DNA of 64,000 nt from Sphagnum compactum (lineage: Eukaryota > Bryophyta > Sphagnopsida > Sphagnales). Below are positions 22,255 to 33,179 of the stretch, piece by piece. A model generated the notes under the pieces. It did not search any database, was not told where the DNA came from, and was given only the letters and a program-made list of their open reading frames with translations. The stretch lies in the NCBI GenBank assembly GCA_965153455.1, contig OZ234502.1:12183495-12247494 (forward strand), read 5' to 3'. Made by a program: the position numbers and the translations under genes. Every line of letters begins with the position of its first letter. Position 1 is the stretch's first letter.

Positions 22255-25200
22255 TCAATCATTAGAAAAGTTGAGAAAGTACAAGGGGGGGAGCAAGCGC
22301 CACGAAATGGCAGCCTCGCCTTCCCCAAAGATGTGGCTGTGAAGCCATTCAGCCTTAAAGGCTTGCTCAATCCTATTCTGATTGTCCTGAGTCCTATTCT
22401 GGTTAGAGGATTTAATGGCTTTCCAGGTGGCCATGCCCACCTCCGCCATAGCCTCCCAGGATTGGAGAAGAACCTTTTTGAGAGAGTATTGGCCATCGAA
22501 GTGCCTTCGGCATCTTTCAGACCAGAGGTAATAGAGCAGAAAGTTCCTGAGGATATCGAGAGGTTGTCGCCTGTAGGAGAACCCACCCGGGTGGTAGCTG
22601 TGGAGGTCCGGGGGGTCGTCCTTCTCCTCGAACACCGTCTCCCCAAGGAGAACGAAAGGCCAGGTGATGGAGAGGCGGTTGGGCGCCTCCCATTCGCCCC
22701 AGACGCTGAGGAAGGCATTCCAGGCCTTCTGGGCGGGAGTGCATTCCATGAGGCAGTGACGGGCAGACTCCTGGAGTCCCTGGTCACAGCCTTTGCAGGG
22801 GGCCTGAATCCCCATGGTCTGGAACCAGGTGTCCACCGGCAGCCCGTTGTTGAGGGTCAGCCAGGTGAGCGCTCCAACTTTGCGGGGACGGGCATTGTGC
22901 CACATTCTGGCAATGGTCTGGGCGACCGTCGAGTTGCGAAGATCCTAGATGAAGGTGATGATGCGGGGGAGTGTTGCGTTTTCCTGGCGTTCTGGTACCC
23001 TCTCTTGGAAGAGTAACCGAAGAAGGGGGCGTTGCCCATGTTGCGCGTCGCCTGCCAGTGCCAGTCTCCAGGATCCCACGGGAGGTCAGAGATAAAGCCA
23101 GACTCAAAAATCCAATAGATTGGCGATTTCTTACCTGGCAGGAGCAAGTCCTTGGCGAGTTTGAGCATGGTTCCATGGCCGTCTTGGGCGAGGACCCTGA
23201 CAAGCGTGTACCCCTCTAGGGGGATGGTGATGCTGTGTGAGTTGGTAGCTTGAATGCGGCCAGCGCTAGACGATCTCCTGAATTCCTTGGCGCTGGCGGT
23301 GGTATGGTTTATATCAGTGATCTGATACACCCATTCCGGCGAGGTAATCTGGTCGGCTTCCCTTTTGCTGATCTAGTCCCCTACCAGCGGTTTACTGTTG
23401 GAGGTGGCCGGGTCCCAGGGGATACTGGGAACGATTAGATCCCTGTTTAGTCTATTGCTGGGGTGGGAGCTCACTCCGAGAGCTGAGAGGTCTTTCCAGG
23501 TTTCCGCCACTGGGTCCCAGAAGTCTCCAACTCTGGAGTAGCCAGCGTTCGCGAGGGCATTACCCTCACTCCTGCCATTGAGCCCTAAGGGTCTGCTGTT
23601 CTGGTTTGTTACGAGAGGATTGCCAAAGACCGGTTGTCTAAGCACTTCGGCAGCGTTGGTCGGCTCCGACTTGCTTAGTCCCGGTCTCACATTCATCCAT
23701 GCACTGAGAATGCTCTTCCACATAGAAGTCGGAGGTCTCTTAAGCTTGGTGGCTGCAAACAGCCAATTGATGTCTCGCGTGGTTGGGCCCAGCCCGTGAA
23801 CCGGAAGCATGACCTGGTTGGCCTTATGCCTCAGGAGCTCCTTCCAGGGTTCACCCCCTGGTTCCAGCCCCCTTATGAAAAGTTTTGCTAACAGGGCCTC
23901 GGACTGGGTTTTTGGGTCAATAATCCCGAGCCCTCCATGTGAGGTCGGGAGAACGAGGGTCTCCCACTTAACCTTTGCCCTCGCATTATTGGCTTTTCCG
24001 CTCCCTATGAAGTTCCTCACCACACCTCGGATCTGGCAGCACATCCTGGGGTTCGGGTTCCAAGTGGCTGCCAGGTACCACATGGAGGCGAGGAGGACCT
24101 GGTTCGCCACCAGGATTCTCCCCGCTAGTGAGAGGCGGCATGTACTCCAATTGATTAGCTTGCTCTTGAGGGCGGATAGCATCTTGTCGAAATTGGCTTC
24201 AGGGGGGAGATGGAATCCCACCTGGATTCCTAAATATCTCACCCCTTTGCCTTCTGGGACCCACTGGAGTCCCACCTCCTGGCCCCATTCCCACTCTTTG
24301 TTTCTTTTACTGGCCCAGATCGCGGTCGTTTTGTGCCAGTTTATTTTTGCTCCCGACGCTCTACAAAATATGTCCAGGACTTTTTGCATCCTTTCCATGT
24401 TGTCGCATGTTCCTTGCAGGTAGAGCGCGGTGTCGTCCGTGAAGGTCTAGTCTGTGATTTTCCCTCCTCCCGGGAGGGCCAGACCTTCCACCCCGAAGCG
24501 ATGATCGTCTAGCATGTGACCTAGGACGTCCGTTGCCAAGATGAAAAGGTAGGGTGAGAGTGGGCACCCTTGCCTCACTGACCTGGCGAGCGGGAAGGTG
24601 CTCCCCTCGACTCCATTGAGTTTGATGGCCGACGAGGCTGACTTGTATAGCGAATTCACCCACCGGATCCATTGTGGGCAGAACCCGAGCTTTGCCAGGG
24701 CTTCGAACAGGAAGTTCCATTCGATTCTATCAAAGGCCTTCTCGAAGTCCAGGAGCAATAGGACTAAGTCCTGGTTGCTCTCTTCAGCCCAGTCCTGAGC
24801 TTCTTGTGCCAGGAAGGTATTGTCGAGGATGCTCCTTCCCTCGATAAAGCCAGTCTGATTTGGCCTTATTATATTCGGGAGAAAGGTATGAAGCCGCCTG
24901 GCCAGCATTTTGGCCAGGATCTTGTACAGACTGCCCAGCAGAGTGATTGGGCGCCAGTTTCCAATTCTGGCATGATCTCCCGACTTGGGGATCAGGGTAA
25001 TGAGTCCCTTGTTGATCAGTTCTGAGGTCTCCCCGCTTCTGAGCATCGCTGAGAATGCTTCGAGTAAGGTCGGAGAGACCTCGTTTGTGAATTCCTGAAA
25101 GAATTCAGTCGGGATGCCGTCGCATCCTGGCGCTTTGTCTTGCGGTATCGCCGAGATGGCGTCTTGGATTTCCTTCAGGGTGAGCTCTTGGGTCAGCTCC

Positions 25201-26604
25201 TTGTTTGTTTCATTTGAAACCCGGGTCGGGGTACTGGCCCAGCAGTCCTCCCGGGCTTCGGAGGTACCGGGGGCATCTGCCTCCGAGGTGTAGAGATGCG
25301 TGTAGAAGGAGCGGATGTAATGGGCCAAGTCCTCCTAGCCTGTGATCTCTCCGTCCTCGGTCGTCAGCTCCTTGAGGAGCGTTCTTTTCCTTCCGATTCG
25401 GTGGAAGTCGAAGAAGCGCTTCGAACATGTGTCACCATACCTGAACCAGGTAGCGGCGCTGAGCTGGTGGTTCCGCACCACTTGCTCTTGCAGGGAGTCA
25501 GTTAGGAGGCCTTGTGCCGCCGAGAGGATGCTCCTAACTAACTCGTCTTCTGGGTTACTCTGCAACTATATCTCCGCTAGGCGGATTTTATGTTGCAGTT
25601 CCCTAATTCGAGCTCCTTTTGTTCGTTTCCTTTCTTTTGCTAATCTGCCATTACATTTTAGCACCCTGTTGGTGGCTGCCTCCAGCCAGCCGGGCCATTC
25701 TGCATCGGTGCTGGGAGGAGGTTGGGTGCCTTTCCAGGCATCGAGGAGGGCTGCTTTGCTCCCGTCCTCCTTTAGCAGGGCTGTGTCAAAGTACGTGGTG
25801 GCAGTGGGCGGGGCGGAGGAGCGCCCCCAGATCGTTATAACGAGGGGGGAGTGATCGGAGATTTTCCTCATGGATGGGGCGGCTTCTATTCTTCCTCCCC
25901 TGGCCTCTAGTTCCTGTGAGACAAGGAACTTATCTATTTTTGGAGACGGTCGAGCCCTGGCCCTTCCTCTCGTTGTCAAAAGTGTACTATTTTTTTGACA
26001 TCTTTCTGAAACTGTCCAGGGTCCAAGCGTCTATCAGGCCATGTTGTAAGGTGAGGTGGTGCCAGGAGGCTGCCTCTCGTCTGTGCATCCTCCTTTCACC
26101 TGCTCTACCTCTGACCTCCTCCTCCTCCTGGTGATTGAAGTCCCCGCCAATGATGATATGGTCTGCTTGGAAGTTTGCCTCGTTGATTTTTTTCCACAGA
26201 GGCGCTCTGTCTCTTGATGTCCTTGGAGCGCAGGTGTTGATGATGGACAGCTCTGTGCTGTCGGGGAGGTGGAGGGTTAGGTATTGCACCCTTCCCTCTG
26301 TTATGATCCCGTGCTCTTTGATGAGTGGTGATGTCATCCTGTCCACGAGGATGGCAGTCCCGGCACTGATGCGCTGGGAAATCCCCATTGGGTCGGGGTT
26401 CCAGAAGGCTCCCCCTTGCCAGAACTCCAATCCCTTTGTTGAATTGGTTGCCCCCTGCTCGTCCAGGTGGTGTTCCTGGATGAGGAGTATCTGGGGCGGG
26501 TTTTGGAGGGAGGACAACCAAGTCTTGATGAGTTTCTGCTTGGTCGAGTCCCTCCGTAACCCTCTAACGTTGAGGGATACGACTGTGAGGGGTCGTTCAG
26601 ACAT
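22255..26604 (-). pseudogene. LINE ORF2: APE endonuclease, reverse transcriptase, zf-RVT
   Basis: ORF2 encodes the enzymes of target-primed reverse transcription. ATG is at 26602-26604. The endonuclease starts LTVVSLNVRGLRRDS and shows QEHHLDE and IIGGDFNHQE (26604-25990). Its end is recognisable as KISDHSPLVITIW near 25855. The reverse transcriptase spans about 25300-24000, with APGCDGIPTEFF, LITLIPKSG, NWRPITLL, FEKAFDRIEW, RQGCPLSPYLF and TFTDD in place of the usual YADD. The zinc-binding domain (CKGCDQGLQESARHCLMEC) is at about 22800-22740. In-frame TAG codons lie at 25987, 25566, 25335, 24447, 23373 and 22945, with frameshifts near 25940 and 22960. The natural stop is TGA at 22255-22257. 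Confidence 0.9.
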
Positions 26605-29600
26605 GTGTTGGGAGCGCTAGGGCGGCCTGCTGGCCGATCGATCCCTTGCTGTAGTCTTGGACAGATTCTGAGTTATGATAGGCTCCCTGAACTACTTGTC
26701 CGACCTCAAAATTGAGAGAAGTGTCCACTCGCTGAGGCTCCAACTTGGAGAGATCCAGTTTAGTGAACCTTTTCTTTCTGATAGCTTGGGGAGACGCCAT
26801 CTAGCTGGCAGTTTCGCTCTTGCGTGCTTGACGTTCTGTGTTCACAAGGCCGGACTTCAGAAGGAGGTTGTGAGCCGGGCCCGCAAACTCTATATCATTG
26901 TTCATGCCCGTCAGGGAATCAAGGGACCTCCAGTGAAGGTGTCTCTTGTTATGCACACTAATGGCGCTTGAGCCGGTGCTGATGTGTGCTAGAATTGTGC
27001 ACTCCCACCCTCCTCTGTTCTGGTCCTCCTGCCAACTCCACTCCAGGGAGAGATGGTCCTTGAAGTTGAGGTTGTACCTGAGGATCTTGTCCTCGAGCTC
27101 TGACTCGATGCTCCGAGTGATGTCCTCTAATGCAGACGCATGAGTCCATTCCTCCTCGGACGAGCCCGTGATTCTGATGCTAAGCGGGAGGCCTGGCAGG
27201 GCATTATTCTTTGCGTAGATCAGTAGCTCCTTCTGGGCGTTTTTTTCCCTTGACAGGACCGGCCAGATCCTTGCTCTGGCGTGTTCCTAGCCCGGGGGAG
27301 ACGAGATTCCTAGTGAGGTGAAGTAGGAGCAGTGCACGTCTGAGTGCATTCGCTTCCTTCTTCCCCCTGGAGTGACATCGTGACTAGGGGGGGGGTTGGG
27401 GTCTTAGGCGGGACCTGTTTCGGAGAGGTGATCCTCGGGGTGTGCTTTTTTCTCCCCTAAAAAGTCCAGCTCTCCTTCATCTCCCCTAGGTCGTCCTTCT
27501 CTTCTTCAGCTCCTGGATTGTCCGCCTCCAGGGCCGCGAAGGGATTGGTGTTTGTAATTGGCTGTGTGCCCAGAGGGCTGTCAGCATTCTGAAAGCCGAA
27601 ATTGGGTTTGGCCTTGGACTCGCGGAGAATTTCTAGTTGTCTATTGAGCTCTTGACTGATACTGATGGGCTTGAGTTCTGGGAAGCTTGCCTGCTCAGTC
27701 ATGACGTAGTCAGCTTCCGAGCTCCCTGGAGCTTCTTGGTTGGGGATCTGCTCTGGGAGGCTTGTCTGATTGATTGCCGATGTTTGATTCGGTGGGGTGC
27801 TCTGATCGGCTACGGGCTTTTGAGTGCACCGGGTTCATCCGGTTGCGCGCTTGGGTGCTCCTGGCTTTTTGAGATCGAGGTAGCCTGCTCCCCTGATCTT
27901 GCTTTGGTTGAAGAGTTCCTCCATCCGATTGCTTTCGGACTGGTGCACTTGTGGAGGGGGGTCCGGTGGGCGATGTACCCCTTCCCAAGGCTTGCTTCTG
28001 CTGGTGGTGCAGGTCCGGGCATGATGACTGAATCTCCTGCACTTTCTGCATTGATTCGGGAGACCGGAATATAAAATTCTCTGTGCTATCATGTCGTCGG
28101 TCTCGGCTCCTTCCGCCATCGACGGAATTCGGATGTACCCCGGGAGCTTTGAGATGTCTTTCATTTCGATTGTAATCAGAGGCCCTGCGAGCCTTTTAAT
28201 GTACGAATATGCTGGTTCAATTTCTAGCACCTCCCCGATCTTGTTGGCCATTATGGTCAAAGCTTTGGTGTTCCGAAATTGCTCGTGCAAGTCGGGGAAT
28301 TGAACCTTGATTGCGTGGGTGAGTTGAGCTTCGGCTCCCTAGGAGCTTGCGTCGAAGTTCGGGATATATCGCGAGAATGAGAGGCGCAAATCGCTCCATT
28401 CCACAGCTGTCAGACGCCAGGTGGCTTTGGCTCCCTCCTCGTCTTCGAACATAATTTCGAAGTAACTTCTTGTGAGGAGGGCGATCGAGACCAGGGGGGC
28501 CGGGAGATGTAGTTTGAGGCAGTCGAGCAACGGTTTGAAGGTTGCTCTGCCTCTGAGAGTTCTGCCGATTACGGTTCGTCTTGCCTTCTTGGCCGCGTTT
28601 TCCTTCATCGTGAGCACCAATTCCTTTGGAAAATCCGCCTCGATTTCCAAGTTATAATCGACTGGCGATGGGCCTTGGGATGCTTCCCCGTCGGGAGAAG
28701 CAGCACCTGACCCGCTGCTTGGTTGTGCGATCAGAGTATGGAGGGAGGGGGTCGTCACTGAACTAATCAAATCCTTGCGTTGCGTGCCTCTCTTCCTCGG
28801 CGCTTTTGCTCTGGCGGCGGAGAGATCTTCCCTCTCCGACTGCCTAGCAGCAGCAGCTTCCGAGGTCTCCGAGCCCCTTCCCAAACCTGCAGAGGCAGAA
28901 GAAAAATCTGACTTGTGAAGGAGGGGAGAGAATCCTTTCGGAGGTACCTGATGGGTGCGCAAACCTTCAACGCCTTCGTCGAGCTCTCCAGAATCCTTGA
29001 CGTGACTTCCAGCGGAGCAGATGCCGGATGTGACCGTTGGAGAAGCTCTCCTCGAGGTCCGCCATCGCTCCTGAGCAAGGAAGCTTGCGATTCCTTGCTT
29101 GTTTGCTGTAGTTTCTGCCGATCCTGGGGCATGATCGAATTGGTCTGAAGGGTGCGCAGTCCGCCTAAGCTTTCGATCCTTCTCTCCGGGGGAGGAATCG
29201 TCGCGATACCCAGGGAAGCGGCTGGCGAATATGACCGTTGGAGAAGCTCTCCTCGCGGTCCGCCATCGCTCCTGAGCGGGGAAGCTTGCATTTCCTCGCT
29301 TGCTTGCTGGGATCTCGTGCGATCCTGGAGAGCGACCGAAATCGCCTGGATCGAGCTCGCGATCCTTCCCTCCTCATGAATCGTTTCCTCAGAATGAGGA
29401 AAGATTGGTGAGGCAGGAGCTTCGTCGAGTTCTGGCGATGCCGAAACAAAAGAGCCGTTGGCTGTGAGTAAGTTTTTCCCACCCGTCGGGGAGAAAGCTC
29501 GGGTGTTCTCGCCGTTCCTTGGTCTTAGTTTGAATTTGCTGAGTCCCGGCCGAGCACCACGTCCCGCTTTCCTTATCCTGTGAGCTACCAAAATAAACTC

Positions 29601-29651
29601 ATTTAGCTTGGCGGTCTGTGAATCAGCAGCATATGAGCAGATTTCCATCAT
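26597..29651 (-). pseudogene. LINE ORF1: DUF4283-like RNA-binding protein with CCHC knuckle
   Basis: ORF1 of plant LINEs encodes a nucleic-acid-binding protein of the ribonucleoprotein particle. ATG is at 29649-29651 (MMEICSYAAD). A Ser/Arg-rich N-terminus contains a 67-codon internal duplication (LRSDGGPRGELLQRS twice). The DUF4283-like domain covers about 28640-28110, with RSYFEIMFEDEEGAKATW. A zinc knuckle CRKCRRFSHHARTC (CX2CX4HX4C) follows at about 28041-28000, then a Pro/Gln-rich linker and a C-terminal region with SIRITGSSEEEW. The frame is broken by TAG 28339, TGA 27835, TAG 27457, TAG 27287 and TAG 26801, with frameshifts near 28950 and in a nine-base G run (27387-27395). The natural stop TGA (26597-26599) overlaps the ORF2 start. 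Confidence 0.85.
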
Positions 29652-30114
29652 CTCAGGGAGAAAGTGCTTAAGATTCTACTAAAAAAAGGTGCATTCGGAC
29701 AAGGGGATCATGATCTACTCTGATACACACTCAGGCAGCAGAGAGCTCCCATCGCCTCTCTTCCACGCAGCATCTGCGGAGAGCTGCAGAGTATATTATA
29801 TGGGGGAAGGTGGTGGCTTCCCTCGAGTCCGGGTCATGGTGAGTCAAGTGTGTCCAAGTGCCCGTGGCTTGTCCCAACACCCAAGGGTGTTCCCGAATGT
29901 GAACTAACCCTCTTGTGGTTGGTTTTGGATGCAGATTCGAGTGAGATAATACTTGTCCCTCTTCCTAGTCTAATCCCGGGACTTCTAGCACGCCCCTCTA
30001 CCCCCTTTTTAGTGCTGGAAGTCAGGAGCGACCCTCAAGTCCCAACTTTCCGCAACTTAACATACTTAGACCCTCAAGTGAGTCTAACAAGGGACTTAGG
30101 AGTGCATCAAAGAG

Positions 30115-33113
30115 TGACGATGGCTGCATTCTATGGGCAAAGACTGCATTTTACGAGGGAACTGAATGCGTTGCATTATGGCGGGCGTTTGTTCCAACAA
30201 TATATTGTTGATGTCGCCGCTAAAACGGAGCAAAATGCTTTGAATTTCTTAGTACATAACCAAGTAAAGCTCCGTGCGGAATTGTATCAGGGATTGCAGG
30301 ACATGTTGGCTCAAGATGCAGTCTTGAATACAGCTCAAATTGGTCGTCGCATTGTGCTCCCGGCGACATTTCATGGGTCCCCTCGATTTATGATGCAGGC
30401 ATATCAGGATGCCATGGCAATTGTCCGTTCCTTGGGGATTCCAGACGTCTTTTTGACGTTTACGTGCAATCTGAGTTGGCCTGAAATCCAATTGGAATTG
30501 CTAGAGGGATAAACGGCTGCGGATCGCCCGGATTTGGTAGCCCGGGTGTTTCAAATGAAAGCGAAAAAACTTCTTCGAGGAGTGTGCAAGGCGGGCTGGC
30601 TTGCACAGGTGATTGGAAACATTTGGACGAGGGAATATCAAAAACGCGGCTTGCCACATATTCACCTTCTTTTGATATTTCCTCGGGCGCAAAAGGTCAC
30701 CAACGTGGACGATATCGACCGGTTAGTGTCAGCGGAACTACCGGCGATAGAAAATGCGGAATTATATGAGACCGTGACCAAATGTCTTCTACACGGGCCT
30801 TGCGGACCGGGGTATCCAAATGCGCGTTGCATGGTAGATGGTACGTGCAAAAAACGTTATCCGCGCGAAGATTCCGAGGCAACAACGCAAGGTGAAGACG
30901 GCTATGTTGTTTACCGACGACGCAATGATGGGCGAACATTCCAAAACAATTTGGGTGGATTTGTATTTGACAATCAATGGGTGGTACCGCACAACCCCTA
31001 TCTGACAAGGAAGTTCAATGCCTACATTAATGTTGAAGTATCGGTTGGTATTAGAAGCGTCAAGTATCTGTTTAAATATGTCTACAAAGGCCAGGACCGC
31101 GCAGCGATTCAAGTAGACGGGCCAACGAATGAAATCAAACAATACATTGACGCCCGATACCTTAGTGCAGCCGAAGCAGTTGATTCCTTGCTTTAGTTTA
31201 AAAAACATACTGAATGGCCACCTGTAGCACGGCTGGTGGTTCATTTACCGGGACAACATAATGTTGTTTTTAATCTGGATGATGATTTGGAAGCAGTAGC
31301 GCAACGTGCTGCGAACCAACAAACGACTTTGACGGGGTATTTTGCGTACAATGCTGCAAACGAGGGTTCAAGGCATGTCCTTTATACGGATTTTCCCCGG
31401 CAACATGTGTGGAAGGCACGCGAAAAAAGGTGGGCACCCCGTCAGCGTGGAACGGAAGCAGTCGGGCGCATGTATTTTGTACCTGCTGCGTCTGGGGAAC
31501 GCTTTTATTTGCGATTGCTTCTGACTGTACGATCAGGTGCAACGTCGTTTGAAAATTTACAAATCGTGGACGGTATTCATCATCCTACATTCCAAGCAAC
31601 GTGCGATGCATTAGGCCTGCTGCAAGACGATCAAGAATGGGATGCATGCTTGAGGGAGGCATGCATTGATCATGATGCAGCGAGGTTGAGAAAGCTGTTT
31701 GTCATTCTTCTATTATTTTGTGCCCCATTACGTCTCGAAGTTTTGTGGGAGAGATACCGAGATGAGATGTCCCATGATACATGGTATCGCAGAAGAGGCG
31801 AAGGTGGAACTTTGGACGATGCTTACAATGATTCACTTTTGCTGCTAGAAGGAAGGCTAGCAATGGCAAACAAAAGTCTGAGGGATTTTTCAGCAATGCC
31901 TTTGGCAATGGCGCCCGTGGGTATCGAAAGGATCAATCCTTTGATCGAAGCAGAACTGGATTATGACCGAGAGGCACTTCGTGCTCACGTGGAAAGGAGT
32001 TTGCCTCTTTTGAACAGAAATCAGGATAGGGCGGTCACATCAATTCTGAATGCAATGCGTCTTGACCAAGGCGGCGTCTTTTTTTTGGATGGACCCGGCG
32101 GATCCGGAAAGATGTTTGTCTACAGTGTCTTACTGGCATCTGTTCATAACGAAGGTCACGTGGCTCTTGCTGTTGCTTCATCTGGCATTGCTGCCCTTTT
32201 GTTGCAGGGAGGGCGGACTTCACACTCTGCCTTTAAAATCCCAATAGACGTTCATAGGGATTCGCTATGCAATGTAAACACAAATTCTGACACTGCAGAA
32301 TTAATTCGAGCAGCTAAACTAATTGTTTGGGATGAGGCACCAGCTCAACACCGGCATTGTGCGAAAGTCGTCGACCGTACCTTCCGAAACGTACTGTAAC
32401 AGGCAGAGTCTCCTTTTGGCGAGAAGGTGATTGTATTCGGAGGCGACTTTCGTCAATGCCCCCCTGTGGTAGCAAGGGGCTCACGACCGGCAATCGTGGG
32501 GGCGGCATTGAAGCGATCAGTGCTGTGGAGACATGTTCAGGTTCTAGCACTAACGGAGAATATGCGGCTTCGTGATGATCCAGCATCACAACCGTATACG
32601 GAATACATTCTTCGGGTTGGAGATGGAACCGAACCTTCAGTTCTTGAGGGGGAAGTACCGCTTTTACCACATGGAAACGCTACACCATCGGCTGGCGTTG
32701 AGATTGGATTGTTCCCTGGGATTGCCCGTAGAGCAAATCTCGACGGTCTCATCAGTTCAGTATTTCCCGACCTTCCAAACAGGTATGCGAAAGAAGGATA
32801 CATGGATGGGAGGGCTATCTTGATGGCAAAGAAAGTGGTGGTGAACCAGATCAACACGGATATTGCCGCAGGTATGCCTGGTGATGAGCATGTATTCTTT
32901 TCAGCGGATACAGTCGAAGCGGATATAGTCGAAGCGGGAGACGATCGAGCATACGGAATTGCCACAAAGTTTTTAAATACAATTACGTTGCCCGGAATGC
33001 CACCGCATCGGCTTGCTTTGAAGGTTGGAGTGCCTGTGATTCTTTTGCGCAATTTGGACGCAAGCTCCGGCCTATGCAACGGGACCCGCCTCAAGGTGAA
33101 TATTGAGACATAA
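30115..33113 (+). pseudogene. Helitron 2 transposase, Rep plus Pif1-like helicase
   Basis: This continues the Helitron 2 coding frame after the LTR. The Rep domain has the HUH motif GLPHIHLL (about 30648-30671) and the two-tyrosine motif KYLFKYVYKG (about 31063-31090). The helicase has Walker A as GPGGSGKM (about 32092-32115), where the usual Thr/Ser after Lys is Met, Walker B LIVWDEAP near 32323, GGDFRQCPPVV near 32440 and LLRNLDASSGLCNGTRL near 33050. One frame covers the whole stretch, interrupted only by TAA 30510, TAG 31194 and TAA 32397. It ends at 33113 before the TINKSQGQT motif seen in Helitron 1, so the last ~100 residues are missing. It is better preserved than Helitron 1. Confidence 0.88.
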
Positions 33114-33179
33114 TATTCCCTTCTAAGTAGAAATTTTTTCAGGATCCGAGTTTGTTCTGGTGACCTCCAGGAACTCGTT

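Larger units (their letters stand above)
22219..29775 (-). mobile_element. Full-length LINE with 14-bp TSD and no poly(A) tail
   Basis: The LINE lies inside the solo LTR. The 14-bp duplication GCGGAGAGCTGCAG flanks it at 22205-22218 and 29776-29789, and the LTR sequence continues across it. The element is 7,557 bp and reads on the minus strand in the order 5' UTR, ORF1 (DUF4283-like with CCHC knuckle), ORF2 (endonuclease, reverse transcriptase, zf-RVT). This is the plant L1-type order. The 3' UTR is only about 36 nt and folds into two small hairpins, with no A-tail. ORF1 ends TGA inside the first codons of ORF2. Many TAG codons and four frameshifts show it is dead. Confidence 0.93.
21718..30109 (+). 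mobile_element. Solo LTR in Helitron 2, itself split by a LINE
   Basis: It begins TGTCGCAACC and ends GGACTTAGGAGTGCATCA, with the 5-bp target duplication AAGAG at 21713-21717 and 30110-30114. Its two parts, 21718-22218 and 29790-30109 (about 820 bp together), align with the LTR at 1342-2429. Shared words include TTTATATCAATGGAAAG, TTGAAGTGTAGATGT, GACTCCCGACCACTAAAAGTC and the closing GGGACTT..CA. No internal retrotransposon domain is present, so this is a solo LTR left by recombination. It shares family but not site with the Helitron 1 insertion. Confidence 0.88.
19604..33150 (+). mobile_element. Helitron 2 (RepHel), carrying a nested LTR and LINE; 3' end lost
   Basis: The left end TCTACTTATATAAAAG is preceded by A and has the typical Helitron 5' form (TC, then AT-rich, then GTCCGTCCG repeats). 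The coding order is N-terminal repeats, zinc-finger region, Rep, Pif1 helicase, all on +. Cutting out the LTR at 21718-30109 and one AAGAG duplication rejoins the frame as GMRQR-VTMAAFYGQRLHF, the usual Helitron sequence at this point. The helicase stops near 33113, about 100 residues short of a normal end, and no CTRR end with hairpin was found. The 3' part is therefore truncated or diverged. The boundary at 33150 is approximate. Confidence 0.87.

Noticed and set aside
22015-23016. Long plus-strand open frame (333 codons)
   Set aside because: It lies antisense to the LINE zf-RVT region and spans the LTR/LINE junction. It is a shadow of the LINE's GC-rich coding strand.
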